A stretch of DNA of 64,000 nucleotides, from contig CAVQVS010000003.1 of NCBI GenBank assembly GCA_963717215.1, positions 186,001 through 250,000 of the forward strand. The letters run 5' to 3'. Below the pieces are notes generated by a model. It searched no databases, was not told where the DNA came from, and was given only the letters and a program-made list of their open reading frames with translations. The position numbers and the translations under genes are program-made. Shown one piece after another: positions 19,801 to 28,487 of this stretch (within the stretch, counting starts at the first letter, position 1; every line of letters starts with the position of its first letter). The DNA comes from Roseiarcus sp963717215. GTDB lineage: Bacteria; Pseudomonadota; Alphaproteobacteria; Rhizobiales; Beijerinckiaceae.

Positions 19801-20349
19801 ATCAAGGAAGTCGGCTACGAACTTTACCAGCAGATGGTGCGCGAGGCGGTCGAGCGCATCAAGTCGGGCGAGGACGCTCCGGCGGAGGACATGTGGTCGC
19901 CAACCATCCAGCTCGGCGCGCCGGTGACGATCCCCGAATCCTATATTTCCGATCTGCCGACGCGGCTTGCTCTTTACCGCCGCCTGTCAGCGCTCGACGA
20001 TGACGAAGAGATCGAGGCGATGGGGGCCGAAATCGTCGATCGCTTTGGCCCGACCCCTCCCGAGGTCGGCCTGCTCTTGAGCCTGGTGCAGATCAAGGCT
20101 TTGTGCAGGCGCGCCAACGTCGAGAAGCTGGAAGCGGGCCCGAAAGGCCTGACGCTCGCCTTCCGGAAGAATTCCTTCGCCAATCCCACGGCCCTGGTGA
20201 AGTGGGTTTCGACCAGCCCGCTCGCCCGTGTCCGTCCCGACATGCGCATCGTGGTCACGCACGATTTCGAGAAACTCGCCGACCGGCTCGCGGGGACGCT
20301 CAAGATTATGCGGGAGATCGCCAAGATTGCGGTCGGAAAGAAGGGGTAG
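16809..20349 (+). CDS. mfd: transcription-repair coupling factor Mfd (one apparent frameshift)
   Basis: DNA translocase that removes stalled RNA polymerase and recruits UvrA. Two frames are needed. The first runs from ATG 16809 through the UvrB-like N-terminus to LTHWLE; the second continues as NGYSRASTVRDVGDYASRG. Removing one T of the pair at 17319-17320 joins them and gives 1,179 codons, a normal Mfd length. Downstream are the RNA-polymerase interaction domain (DLVVHIDHGVGRFVG), helicase Walker A (CGDVGFGKTEVA), the DEEQ box (VVDEEQHFGV), and a TRCF C-terminal domain. All motifs beyond the break are intact, so a sequencing error is as likely as true inactivation. Confidence 0.92.
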
Positions 20350-20393
20350 GAAAGGAATCGATCAAGGCGAGTACGGATGTGCTCCAGCTGCGG

Positions 20394-20866
20394 GGCCTCG
20401 ACAGGTGTTCGCGGTTAGGGCAACTCTGGTGATTGGTATTTTAGCGCCGATGCCGCGATAGGGTCGATGCCAGTTGTAGCGGGGGAGTTCCTGAGCGCGG
20501 TCATTGGAGGTTGGATAGGCTTGGGCGCAGGCTCGCTCCCGCAGGCTGGTCTGAACGAAGCGCTCGGCCTCGCCATTGGTTTTTGGCGTGTAGGGTTTGG
20601 TCGCAGATGCTTGATCCTGAGCGGCGCAGGGCCTTGGCGTAGCGGCGGGATCGGAAGCTTGAGCCGTTGTCGGTCATGACGCGCTCAACCTTGACGCCGA
20701 GGTTTCGAAAGAAGCGCAGGGCGTTGAACAGGAACCGCAGGCAGGAGGCGCGCGTCTCGTCGGGCAGGATCTGCGAGTAGGCGAGGCGCGAGTGGTCGTG
20801 GCCGGTGCGGTCGCAGTGACACGGGTGGGCCGATCCACCCCGGAAGAATGCGCAAACTACTTCCAA
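20394..20866 (-). pseudogene. IS481-family transposase remnant
   Basis: C-terminal half of a DDE integrase-core transposase. Readable pieces on the minus strand are DHSRLAYSQILPDETRAS and VERVMTDNGSSFRS (second catalytic Asp), then, in other frames, TPKTNG-like sequence and RYNWHRPYRGIGAKIPITR near 20450-20400. The last is the typical IS481 C-terminus. The N-terminal helix-turn-helix and first Asp are absent and at least two frameshifts break the rest. No terminal inverted repeats were seen. Confidence 0.75.
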
Positions 20867-20938
20867 GCCCCCGGATACGGATTCAAATGAACACCCGATG
20901 CTCTAGCCGCGCGTTCGTGCGGCTACGCACGGCGACGC

Positions 20939-21628
20939 TCACTTGTTTAAGTCGGCGCCATCCGAAGAAAACGCCGCCGACCCCGCCCCATCCCCAACTT
21001 GCCCGAAGGGGTCGGTCGCGCTCGAAGAAGGCGGCCCCGACGCCGACGAAGGACTTTGCGTTGGCGTTGCCCGCGTTCGCATCGTCCACCCGGTGGTTAG
21101 CCGCCCGATGAGCGCCTCAGTGTCAACGGAGACGGGGAGGCCGCGACGGGAGGCCACGGCGCCGGACGGCGGCCCAAAAAAGTCGTTGCTGGCCCATAGA
21201 AAGTCGCGGAGCTGGCTGGCGAGCGAGGAAGCGACGGGGACCGCCGCGAGCGCGTGCGCGTCGGCGGAGTGCGGAACGTCGATGACGTCCTCAAAAAAGG
21301 CGTAAGGCGAGACGCCGAAATCGTCGAGGGCCAGCGCGCCGATGGACATGATTGGGGACGGTAATCCGCTGACCAAAACCGGCGGCAACACTCTTGAGTC
21401 AAAAATCAGATCGGGACGGAGCCCGCTCGGATCCCCGACGCGCCCACTCCCAGACAGAGACAGGATGATGTCCTCCGCCACCGCAGCCTCGTGATCGCTC
21501 GCGGGCGAATCGCAGCTTGTCGAGCACTCATCCTCGATAGGGACGACGTCCGCGCTCGCGCCGCCAACCGCCGCCATCGCGATCAGCGTCGCGACGACAC
21601 CAAGCGCCCATTGCGCGCCACGCTGCAC
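20939..21628 (-). CDS. hypothetical secreted protein
   Basis: No family recognised. The product is about 229 residues with a hydrophobic N-terminal segment (WALGVVATLIAMAAVGGASA) that looks like a Sec signal peptide cleaved near ASA-DVV. The mature part is acidic and rich in Ser, Asp, Pro and Gly, with a low-complexity Ser/Ala/Pro C-terminus. GTG at 21628 has AAAGGGA eight bases upstream and is preferred over TTG at 21646. It stands alone beside the IS481 scar. Probably a real exported protein, but function is unknown. Confidence 0.55.
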   Translation of the reverse strand: MQRGAQWALGVVATLIAMAAVGGASADVVPIEDECSTSCDSPASDHEAAVAEDIILSLSGSGRVGDPSGLRPDLIFDSRVLPPVLVSGLPSPIMSIGALALDDFGVSPYAFFEDVIDVPHSADAHALAAVPVASSLASQLRDFLWASNDFFGPPSGAVASRRGLPVSVDTEALIGRLTTGWTMRTRATPTQSPSSASGPPSSSATDPFGQVGDGAGSAAFSSDGADLNK

Positions 21629-21750
21629 TTCGCTTGTCCCTTTCAAGTTACAGCCGCAGCATGGGAGTCAAATAGGGGTCAAGGGCGAAGGCCTGTCAAT
21701 GTGTGCGGATGGGCGAACGGAGAAACGACAAGGATTTTTGCGCCCGTCGG

Positions 21751-22359
21751 CTACAAGGGAGAGTTAAGGATTCCTCGCAAAAAGCCGGTGATCGCATTGA
21801 GCCAGCCCTCGTCCACCTTTTCCTGGCGCGATCCCAGCGCCTTTAGCGCCGTCTTTGCAACCACGAGGGAATGGTCGCCTCCCTCGACGACGGTCAGCGT
21901 CGAGGGCGCATTCATCTGCGTCCGCACGTCCTCAAGGAGGTCGAGCGGGCAGAGCGGGTCGCGCGTTCCCTGCGCGAACAGGATCGGCGTCTTCAGCTCC
22001 AGCAGAACCTGATCACGGAGCTTCGATCGGTCGCCCGCGGCGCAAAGCGGATAGCCGAGGCAGATCACGGCTTGGACCGGATCGACGAGAGCGACATGGC
22101 AGCCGATGCGCCCGCCCATGCTCTTGCCGGCAAGCACGATCGGCCCGTCATGTTTGGCGCGAAGCGCGGCCAGCGCAGCCCGGTGCGCTTCGATGAGCTT
22201 GGGCAGCGGGTCCGGCCGTCCCCGGCCCGCCAAGGCATAAGGATAATCAAACGGCTCGACTGGACCGATCGTCTCCAGAAGCCGCGCGAAGGTCCGCATT
22301 CGCGGGTGCGAGGACGGGGCGCCCGCGCCAGGTGCGATGAGAAAGGCAGGATCGAGCAT
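21751..22359 (-). CDS. alpha/beta hydrolase (KANL3/Tex30-like)
   Basis: Small alpha/beta hydrolase of 202 residues. Visible features are the early LIAPGAGAPSSHPRM block, a nucleophile elbow GKSMGG (Ser at about residue 81), an acidic residue in FAQGTRDPLCP, and a late His in EGGDHSL, giving a complete Ser-Asp-His triad. The pattern matches the KANL3/Tex30-type hydrolase-like family, whose bacterial members are of unknown substrate. The neighbours give no operon context. Confidence 0.82.
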   Translation of the reverse strand: MLDPAFLIAPGAGAPSSHPRMRTFARLLETIGPVEPFDYPYALAGRGRPDPLPKLIEAHRAALAALRAKHDGPIVLAGKSMGGRIGCHVALVDPVQAVICLGYPLCAAGDRSKLRDQVLLELKTPILFAQGTRDPLCPLDLLEDVRTQMNAPSTLTVVEGGDHSLVVAKTALKALGSRQEKVDEGWLNAITGFLRGILNSPL

Positions 22360-22526
22360 GAGCGCCAGTCTATCGGTTCAGTAAAGCCGAGTCAGCCAGC
22401 GGTTCCTTTGCTCAAAAAAGGCATCGCGGAAGCGGCGCTTTCAATCAGAAGCTCGCTGCGGCCGAGTTCAATCGCTAGGCTTCGGGTCGAGATCGCCGCC
22501 TTTCCTTCAAGCAGGATCGCTCATCA

Positions 22527-22910
22527 ATGATCGACATCAACATTCCCGAAGTGGTCGCCGAGGTCGAAAAGGCGTTCGCCCGTTACGAGCACGCCCTTGT
22601 CACCAACGACGTCGCCGAGCTCGACGCGCTGTTCTGGAAGAGTCCGCACACCCTGCGCTACGGCGCAACCGAGAATCTGTACGGCTACGATGCGATCGCC
22701 GCCTTTCGCGCCGGGCGCTCGCCCGCCAATCTCGCGCGGGATCTCGTAAAGATCGTCATCACCACCTATGGACGCGACTTCGCCACCGCCAACGTCGAAT
22801 TCAAGCGCACAAGCTCAACCGCGACGGGACGGCAAAGCCAGACTTGGTTGAGGACAGACGAGGGCTGGCGGGTCGTGGCGGCGCACGTGAGCCTGTTGCC
22901 GACGCCCTAA
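22527..22910 (+). CDS. AtzH-like/HpxZ-like protein (DUF3225)
   Basis: Protein of 127 residues with an NTF2 fold, matching the AtzH/HpxZ group: IPEVVAEVEKAFARYEHAL at the start, LDALFWKSPHTLRYGATE, GYDAIAAFRAGR in the middle, and GRQSQTWLRTDEGWRVVAAHVS at the end. Relatives act near amidases in oxalurate or triazine-related catabolism, but here no amidase adjoins it. The role is therefore open. ATG 22527 is supported by the position of homology. Confidence 0.85.
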   Translation: MIDINIPEVVAEVEKAFARYEHALVTNDVAELDALFWKSPHTLRYGATENLYGYDAIAAFRAGRSPANLARDLVKIVITTYGRDFATANVEFKRTSSTATGRQSQTWLRTDEGWRVVAAHVSLLPTP

Positions 22911-23003
22911 TCCGTGACGCTCTTTGCGCCTTAGCCGGCTTGAGCTTTGTCTTGAGAACGCAAAGGTGCGGCCTGGGAAGGCAGGGGAGTCCCGGCTTCG
23001 GAC

Positions 23004-23597
23004 CTAGCGCAAATCGGCTTTGAGCCGCTCAAAGATTTCCCGCCCCTCGAGATCAAGCAGACGCAGGCGGATCGCTCGGGGTGGCCAGCTTGCCTCGACC
23101 GCTTCCCGGATCGCGGACGAGGCGTCCACTGCATCGATCTCGGTTTCGGTCAGAACGGTCGGCCCGAGATCAGCGCCGAGGCCGAGGAACTGAAGCCGAA
23201 AGCGCTGAAGTCTCACGGCGAGGAGGCGTTCGAGCTCGTCCAATGGATCAACCTCGAAAAAACCGACGGCTGGACGCACGCCGAAATCTCGAGCGCGACG
23301 AGCAAGGCGGGCGTCCCGCTCCGTCCCGGTCGGTGGTTCGCCGCCGCGCGATTCGCTCGTCCGCCGAGCGATAAGGTTCGCCACCCGACCCCAATGGGCG
23401 GCGGCTTCCGGCGCCGCTGCGCGTCGCTGGCGTTGGCGTGCTTCCGAATAGGCGCGCACTCGGAAGGTTGTGATCAGTCGCTCGGCGTCGACCAAGGGGG
23501 TTTCGGCGATCTCGACGTCGACCGCCGCGTGAATGCTCGCTCCCGCCGTCATAAGCCGGCGAGCTTGGGAATGCGGCCGTCTTCCGCGGATGGACAT
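23004..23597 (-). CDS. hypothetical protein
   Basis: Not recognised. The reading frame encodes up to 197 residues, Arg/Ala/Glu-rich, with no signal peptide or transmembrane segment. The C-terminus (RLRLLDLEGREIFERLKADL) has an alternating strand-helix look. ATG 23597 has AGGG eleven bases upstream; ATG 23552 is an alternative. Isolated gene with ordinary codon use for this GC-rich genome, which modestly supports that it is real. Confidence 0.5.
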   Translation of the reverse strand: MSIRGRRPHSQARRLMTAGASIHAAVDVEIAETPLVDAERLITTFRVRAYSEARQRQRRAAAPEAAAHWGRVANLIARRTSESRGGEPPTGTERDARLARRARDFGVRPAVGFFEVDPLDELERLLAVRLQRFRLQFLGLGADLGPTVLTETEIDAVDASSAIREAVEASWPPRAIRLRLLDLEGREIFERLKADLR

Positions 23598-23786
23598 CTC
23601 TAAGCCCTGTAAACCCTATGGGACGAGACGCAGCACCGGAGCATTACGATCACGTTGCAACTCAGACTGACCAGTTTGAACTCTCGTGATCGGTTGTGTT
23701 TTAAAATGCCAACAAGCTCAAGAGTCAAGCGCCACAACCGGGCGGTTTAAAACTGGCTTAATTTTCTTATCCATGCGTTTGTAGCG

Positions 23787-24410
23787 TCACCCGCGACACA
23801 AAAAAAAGCCGCCCGTGTGGCGGCCCTCGAAGCCCTTGAAAGCTATGCAGCTTTTAGCCCAGGCTGGGCGCCAGGCGCCCGTGCGCTGGCGGCGTCGGCC
23901 AACGAGGCTGAGCGCCGCGAAGCCCAAAGCGAGCATCGCCCAGGTTGACGCTTCGGGCGCGCCAGCCACGCTTAGCGTTCCGATCTCCTGGATCGGGTAA
24001 GAGCCGCCAGCCAACTCATAGAGCGAATATTTGCCCGGCGAACTCGCCCAGAGATTCCAATAGCCGCCTGGATTTCCCGCCGTCGTGAACAACAGCCCGC
24101 TGTAGTCGAAGGGCATGCCGGTGGGAGAATACAGGTTGTCGTAGATGAACAAGCCGTCTGGACTATAGGACGAGTTCGGGAAACTTGGGTTGGCGAAGAC
24201 CCCGGTGATGCTCTGATTGGTGAGACCAACGACGGTGCCGGAAACACCGGTCACTTCGTCCGCAGCATTGACCGTGAATTCTCCCCACGCGGTGAGTTGC
24301 GCGTCGCTCGACTGAAAACTGAAAGCGTATGTGGCCGCGCTCGATGCCGAAATTGTAAGTAACGTTGCGGTAGCTAGCGTGGCAATCATGGTAATCAGAG
24401 TCTTACGCAT
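23787..24410 (-). CDS. PEP-CTERM sorting domain protein with overrun 3' end
   Basis: Exported surface/exopolysaccharide-associated protein. It has an N-terminal signal peptide (MRKTLITMIATLATATLL... ending ASSAA), a beta-rich Ser/Gly/Tyr/Asn-rich body, and a C-terminal sorting signal: PEASTWAMLALGFAALS followed by LVGRRRQR (PEP-like motif, hydrophobic helix, Arg cluster). Family members normally end within a few residues of the Arg cluster. Here the frame runs on for about 30 residues and through the gene's own terminator, suggesting a lost stop; a TAA in another frame lies at 23855-23857. Start ATG 24410 has AGGAG seven bases upstream. Confidence 0.83.
   Translation of the reverse strand: MRKTLITMIATLATATLLTISASSAATYAFSFQSSDAQLTAWGEFTVNAADEVTGVSGTVVGLTNQSITGVFANPSFPNSSYSPDGLFIYDNLYSPTGMPFDYSGLLFTTAGNPGGYWNLWASSPGKYSLYELAGGSYPIQEIGTLSVAGAPEASTWAMLALGFAALSLVGRRRQRTGAWRPAWAKSCIAFKGFEGRHTGGFFLCRG
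23800..23824 (-). terminator. rho-independent terminator of the PEP-CTERM gene
   Basis: On the minus strand a GCCGCC/GGCGGC stem with a five-base loop is followed by eight T residues. It lies just beyond the sorting signal but inside the overrun open frame of the PEP-CTERM gene. Confidence 0.85.
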
Positions 24411-24695
24411 CATGCATCTCCTGCCTGGGCCGCAAGTCATGTCTCGATTTTGACTGGCCTAGGAACTTGCAACACCTGCATGGTGTCGCTCGGTTTTTAC
24501 TAAATACGCTCGGTATCGCGTTGATGCAAGCTGTGGTTGTGGTGTTAGTTACAGACAATTAAATCGAGGTTGTGTCAAGTCGTAAGCAAATTCCTCGCGG
24601 CCCCACGGCCCGATCGCGCTCTTGCGACGGGCCGAGGCTGACGCACGCTCGCTGTGGTGGTAGCCTCACCTGACTTCCAAAATCGGAGAACGTCT

Positions 24696-25544
24696 TTGCC
24701 CAATCATCCCGCATTGGCCGCGAAAAGGGTCGCGGTCGTCACCGGAGCCGCCAGCGGCATTGGCCTCGCGGCTTCGACCAAATTCGCCGCGCTTGGGCTG
24801 AAAGTGTGTATGGCGGACTTGGGCGGCGACGCGCTCGAGGCCGCCGCCGCAAAGGCCCGCGCCGCCGCGGCGCAGCCGGATTCCGTGCGGTCCTTCGCTG
24901 TCGACGTCAGCAGCCGCGACGACGTCCAGCGCCTGAAGACCTCGGTCTATGACGCGTTCGGCGAGGTCGCCGTGCTCATGAACAACGCGGGCACTGGCGG
25001 GGGCGGGGACTTGTTCGGCGATCCGGCCCGTTGGCGGCGCCTCCTCGACGTCAACCTGTTGGGCGTGATCAACGGGGTGCAGGTGTTCGCTCCGGACATG
25101 ATCAAGCGGGGGACGGCCGCGGCGATCGTCAACACAGGCTCAAAGCAGGGGATCACCTGTCCCCCGGGAGACACGGCGTACAACGTCTCAAAGGCGGGCG
25201 TGAAAGTCGTGACCGAGGCGCTAGCGCATGAATTGCGCAATCTCGAGGGCTGTAAGGTGAGCGCGCACCTGCTCATTCCGGGCTTCGTTTTTACCGCTAT
25301 GACCAGGGGCTCGAGGACCGAGAAACCCCCTGCCGCCTGGACTCCGGAGCAGACCGTCGATTTCATGCTGGCTTCGATGGGGAAGGGCGACTTCTACATC
25401 CTTTGCCCCGACAACGACGTGCCGCGCGAACTGGATGAGCGCCGCATTCTGTGGGCCGCTGGCGACATCGTCGAGAACCGGCCGCCGCTCTCGCGCTGGC
25501 ATCCGGACTACAAGGAGGCCTTCGCCAAATTCGCGAAGGCTTAA
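24696..25544 (+). CDS. SDR family oxidoreductase
   Basis: Short-chain dehydrogenase of about 282 residues. VVTGAASGIGLAA is the cofactor-binding turn; MNNAGTGGGG, NTGSKQG and YNVSKAG supply the usual motifs with catalytic Tyr and Lys. The C-terminus (ADIVENRPPLSRWHPDYKEAFAKF) is typical of a subgroup with an extended substrate-binding tail. TTG 24696 has GGAGAA five bases upstream; a GTG at 24654 is the other candidate. An amidohydrolase gene follows on the same strand after 65 bases. Substrate unknown. Confidence 0.85.
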   Translation: MPNHPALAAKRVAVVTGAASGIGLAASTKFAALGLKVCMADLGGDALEAAAAKARAAAAQPDSVRSFAVDVSSRDDVQRLKTSVYDAFGEVAVLMNNAGTGGGGDLFGDPARWRRLLDVNLLGVINGVQVFAPDMIKRGTAAAIVNTGSKQGITCPPGDTAYNVSKAGVKVVTEALAHELRNLEGCKVSAHLLIPGFVFTAMTRGSRTEKPPAAWTPEQTVDFMLASMGKGDFYILCPDNDVPRELDERRILWAAGDIVENRPPLSRWHPDYKEAFAKFAKA

Positions 25545-25609
25545 GGCTCGCGCTTCCGGTTGTAGGACGCGTGGAGTAGCCTGCGACGTCTCCTACCAGG
25601 GAGCGACAC

Positions 25610-27070
25610 ATGTTCTCTTGCTCATCAGACGATCAGCCGGAAGCAACAGGCTCTCCGGGCTGCTTGTGTTGCCGGGGCGAACTCCAGTCCCTGACGCATC
25701 GGATCAATGCGGATCTTTCGCGTCGGGGATTTGTGGCCGGGATAGGCGCTTCGATCGCGGCGCTTGGGCTGCCGCGCGTGGCGCACGCCCAAAACGCACC
25801 AGATCCGACGCAGCCGATCCTCTTCACGAACTTCCGCCTGTTCGACGGGAAGTCCAACGCTTTGCGCGCCGGGCTTGCCCTCGTCGTCGAAGGCGGGCGG
25901 ATAAAGGCGGTCGCGACCGGCGACACGGCTGGCCCGGAAGGCGCGCGCACGATCGATTGCGGTGGTCGGGTCGTGATGCCGGGGCTGATCGACGCGCACT
26001 GGCACTGTATGTTCGCCGCGCTGCCGATTCCAACTCTGTTCGCGGCGGACGTGGGCTATATCTTTCTGGCCGCGAGCGCCGAGGCGGAGCGCACGCTGAT
26101 GCGCGGCTTCACCACGGTTCGGGATCTCGGCGGCCCTTCCTTCGCGCTCAAACAGGCGATCGACGAAGGGCTCGTGCCGGGACCGCGCATCTATCCGTGC
26201 GGCGCCATGATCACCACGACCGGCGGCCACGGCGACATGCGTCCCCTGTCCGATCTGCCGCGGAGCCCGGGCGGTCCGGTGAGCGCCATGGAGCGGACGG
26301 GCGCCGCCAATATCGCCGACAGCGCCGACGAAGTGCGCCTGCGGGTGCGCGAGCAGCTCCTCCAGGGCGCGTCTCAGATAAAACTGGTGGTAGGCGGCGG
26401 CGTGTCGTCGCCGCGCACCACCTTGGATATGCTGACCTTCAGCGAGCCCGAGCTTCGCGCCGGCGTGGAGGCGGCTGCCGATCGCAACACTTATGTCGCC
26501 GCGCACGCCTATCCGCCGGTCGCCATTGAGCGTGCGCTCGCCGCCGGCGTTCAGTGCATCGAGCACGGGCATCTGATGGACGAGTCGACCGCGAAAGCGA
26601 TGGCGGACAAGGGCGTGTGGTTGAGCATTCAACCCTTCGTCGGCGAAGACGACGCTGTTCCGCTCAGTGGTCAAAGCCGGATAAATCTGGCCCAGGTCAT
26701 TGCCGGCACAAACTCAGCCTACCCATTGGCGAAAGCCCACAAACTCAAGACCGCGTTCGGCTCGGATCTGTTGTTTTCGGCGCCGAAGGCGACGCGCCAA
26801 GGAATCATGCTGACCCATCTCACGCGCTGGTACGAAAACGTCGATATCCTCAAGATGGCCACCGCGACCAATGGCGAATTGCTCGCGCTGTCCGGGCCGC
26901 GCAACCCCTATCCCGGGAAGCTCGGAATTATTGAAGACGGCGCCCTCGCCGATCTTCTCGTCGTCGACGGCGATCCCCTCGCCAACATCGCGCTCGTCGA
27001 AAATCCGGAGAAGAACTTCCTAATCATTATGAAGGACGGGAAGATCTTCAAGAACACCCTGCCTTCATGA
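25610..27070 (+). CDS. exported metal-dependent amidohydrolase (Tat signal)
   Basis: Amidohydrolase-superfamily enzyme of 486 residues, close to the imidazolonepropionase/Xaa-Pro dipeptidase-like group. An N-terminal twin-arginine signal is present (SRRGFVAGIGASIAALGL, with cleavage near AHA). Metal-site motifs are GLIDAHWHCM (HxH), a Lys in QIKLVVGGG, His in AAHAYPP and IEHGHLMD, and Asp in FGSDLLF. The periplasm is the predicted location. The Cys-rich segment before the Tat motif (CLCCRGE) is odd; a later start may be used. Substrate is unknown; cyclic amide or dipeptide hydrolysis is typical for relatives. Confidence 0.87.
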   Translation: MFSCSSDDQPEATGSPGCLCCRGELQSLTHRINADLSRRGFVAGIGASIAALGLPRVAHAQNAPDPTQPILFTNFRLFDGKSNALRAGLALVVEGGRIKAVATGDTAGPEGARTIDCGGRVVMPGLIDAHWHCMFAALPIPTLFAADVGYIFLAASAEAERTLMRGFTTVRDLGGPSFALKQAIDEGLVPGPRIYPCGAMITTTGGHGDMRPLSDLPRSPGGPVSAMERTGAANIADSADEVRLRVREQLLQGASQIKLVVGGGVSSPRTTLDMLTFSEPELRAGVEAAADRNTYVAAHAYPPVAIERALAAGVQCIEHGHLMDESTAKAMADKGVWLSIQPFVGEDDAVPLSGQSRINLAQVIAGTNSAYPLAKAHKLKTAFGSDLLFSAPKATRQGIMLTHLTRWYENVDILKMATATNGELLALSGPRNPYPGKLGIIEDGALADLLVVDGDPLANIALVENPEKNFLIIMKDGKIFKNTLPS

Positions 27071-27123
27071 TGCGATAGGCAGCGGTCATCTAGGGGCCGC
27101 GCGTCCGAGGTCCGGCTGGTATC

Positions 27124-27238
27124 GTCATCGCGAGGAGGCCGAAAGCCGACGCGCGATCCAGAGAACGAAGGACACCCGACGTTGCCACGGATTGCCTCGC
27201 CATAGCCCGCCCGGAAGGACGGGCGTCTTTTGACGCCC
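27124..27238. repeat. dispersed intergenic repeat, copy A, with hairpin
   Basis: Begins GTCATCGCGAGGAGG and contains GCGATCCAGAG, ending GGATTGCCTCGCC at about 27200. It shares this head-to-tail layout with copies near 32604 and 42794. Just after it, GGGCGTC-TTTT-GACGCCC (27221-27238) forms a 7-bp hairpin followed by TTT, a weak terminator candidate for the amidohydrolase transcript. Confidence 0.6.
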
Positions 27239-27358
27239 TTTCGCTTGCAATAGCGGTCGCGGTCCAACCAAATCGCTCGTACTCCGAAACCGAGAGCGCA
27301 AGGTCGCTGGACGAGGCCACGCGGACATGTCACGAAATGATGTCCGAGGGAGGCGGGA

Positions 27359-28156
27359 TTGCCGGAACTGAGTACGCTCGCCATCGCGCTCGTTGTGACG
27401 GCCGTGATCGCCGCGGGCGGCCTCGTCGGGCTCGTGCTTCAGCGGGTCCTCCCGGAGCGCTATACGTCGGACAAGGCCCGCGACATGATCGGCGGCGTCG
27501 TCGGACAGCTGACGCTCCTGCTCGTGCTGGTGAACGGCCTCCTGATCTGGACGGCCTACGGCGTCTACAGCACCCAGCAGACGGAGCTCCAGACCATCAC
27601 CGCGCGGGCGCTCGAGTTCGACCTCGAAATGCGCCAGTTCGGGCCTGCGGCGGACGAGGCCCGCGGCATCCTGAGGACCGATCTCGTCTGGGCGCACGAA
27701 CAGTTCTGGGGCGACGACACCTCGCGCGCCGCGGCCTATGAGGCTTCCTACAAGGCCATGGCCAGCATGAACACGTTTCTCGACAGCCTCGACGCGAAGA
27801 CGGCGGCGCAGACAAACCTGCTCACCGCCGCGCGCGCGAACTATGCCTTCATCGGCGAGCAACGGCTCCTCATGTCGCTGCAGGCGGCGACCCCGATCCC
27901 CTGGCCCATGGTCTACGCCGTGACGTTCTGGTCGTCCGTCATGTTCGCCAGCATGGGGCTGTTGTCGAAACTGAGCCCGATGTCGGTGGCGATGCTCGCT
28001 CTCGGCAGCGCGTCCATCGGGCTCGCGATCTTTCTGATCCTCGAGTTCAGCCAGCCCTACACCGGCTGGATCCGCGTCGCGCCGGCGCCGCTCGAACAGG
28101 CGATCCTTCAGCTTGACCAGCCGAGCGTTGCCAACCCGAGCGACGCCCCCAAGTGA
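27359..28156 (+). CDS. DUF4239-like membrane protein
   Basis: Integral membrane protein of 265 residues with two N-terminal hydrophobic helices (LAIALVVTAVIAAGGLVGLVL; QLTLLLVLVNGLLIWTAYGV), a long soluble helical middle, and two C-terminal helices. The layout and the YTSDKARDMIGGVVGQL stretch match the DUF4239 (bestrophin-like) family. Function is unknown; channel activity is only suggested by fold predictions for the family. TTG start at 27359 has a strong GAGGGAGGCGGG site. phhB follows 18 bases downstream, probably in the same transcript. Confidence 0.75.
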   Translation: MPELSTLAIALVVTAVIAAGGLVGLVLQRVLPERYTSDKARDMIGGVVGQLTLLLVLVNGLLIWTAYGVYSTQQTELQTITARALEFDLEMRQFGPAADEARGILRTDLVWAHEQFWGDDTSRAAAYEASYKAMASMNTFLDSLDAKTAAQTNLLTAARANYAFIGEQRLLMSLQAATPIPWPMVYAVTFWSSVMFASMGLLSKLSPMSVAMLALGSASIGLAIFLILEFSQPYTGWIRVAPAPLEQAILQLDQPSVANPSDAPK

Positions 28157-28174
28157 GTTAAGGAGCAAAGCCCC

Positions 28175-28486
28175 ATGGCGAATTACAAAATTCTGAGCGA
28201 CGGCGAGATCAAGGCCGCGCTGGCCGAACTGCCCGATTGGTCGCTGAAAGCGCCCAACATCGAGGCCAGGTTCGAGCTCAAGACCTTTCGCGACGCGATC
28301 GCCTTCATTGTCGAAATCGCGATTCAAGCCGAGGTGATGAACCATCATCCCGAGTTCCACAATTCCTATAACATCCTGACCTTCTCGTTCTGCACCCATG
28401 ACGCGGGCATGAAGATCACCGATCTCGACATCGAGACGGCGAAGCACATCAGCGCGCTCGCGCGCCGCTTCCAGTCGATGGCCTAA
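28175..28486 (+). CDS. phhB: 4a-hydroxytetrahydrobiopterin dehydratase
   Basis: Pterin-4-alpha-carbinolamine dehydratase, which recycles the pterin cofactor after aromatic amino acid hydroxylation, also seen as a moonlighting protein in bacteria without phenylalanine hydroxylase. The 103-residue product carries EVMNHHPEFHNSYN (catalytic His pair and following strand) and the FCTHDAGMKITDLDIETA block. Length is typical. ATG 28175 follows AAGGAG. No phenylalanine hydroxylase is present in the window. Confidence 0.92.
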   Translation: MANYKILSDGEIKAALAELPDWSLKAPNIEARFELKTFRDAIAFIVEIAIQAEVMNHHPEFHNSYNILTFSFCTHDAGMKITDLDIETAKHISALARRFQSMA

Positions 28487-28487
28487 A

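Noticed and set aside
20394..20866. A complete insertion sequence
   Set aside because: Only the C-terminal half of an IS481 transposase is present, with frameshifts, and no terminal repeats were seen.
25610..25720. Lipoprotein signal in the amidohydrolase N-terminus (Cys-rich segment)
   Set aside because: The Cys residues precede the twin-arginine motif and are not in a lipobox context; the Tat signal explains export.
27125..28447. Minus-strand open frame of about 440 codons
   Set aside because: Spans a repeat and is antisense to the DUF4239-like and phhB genes.
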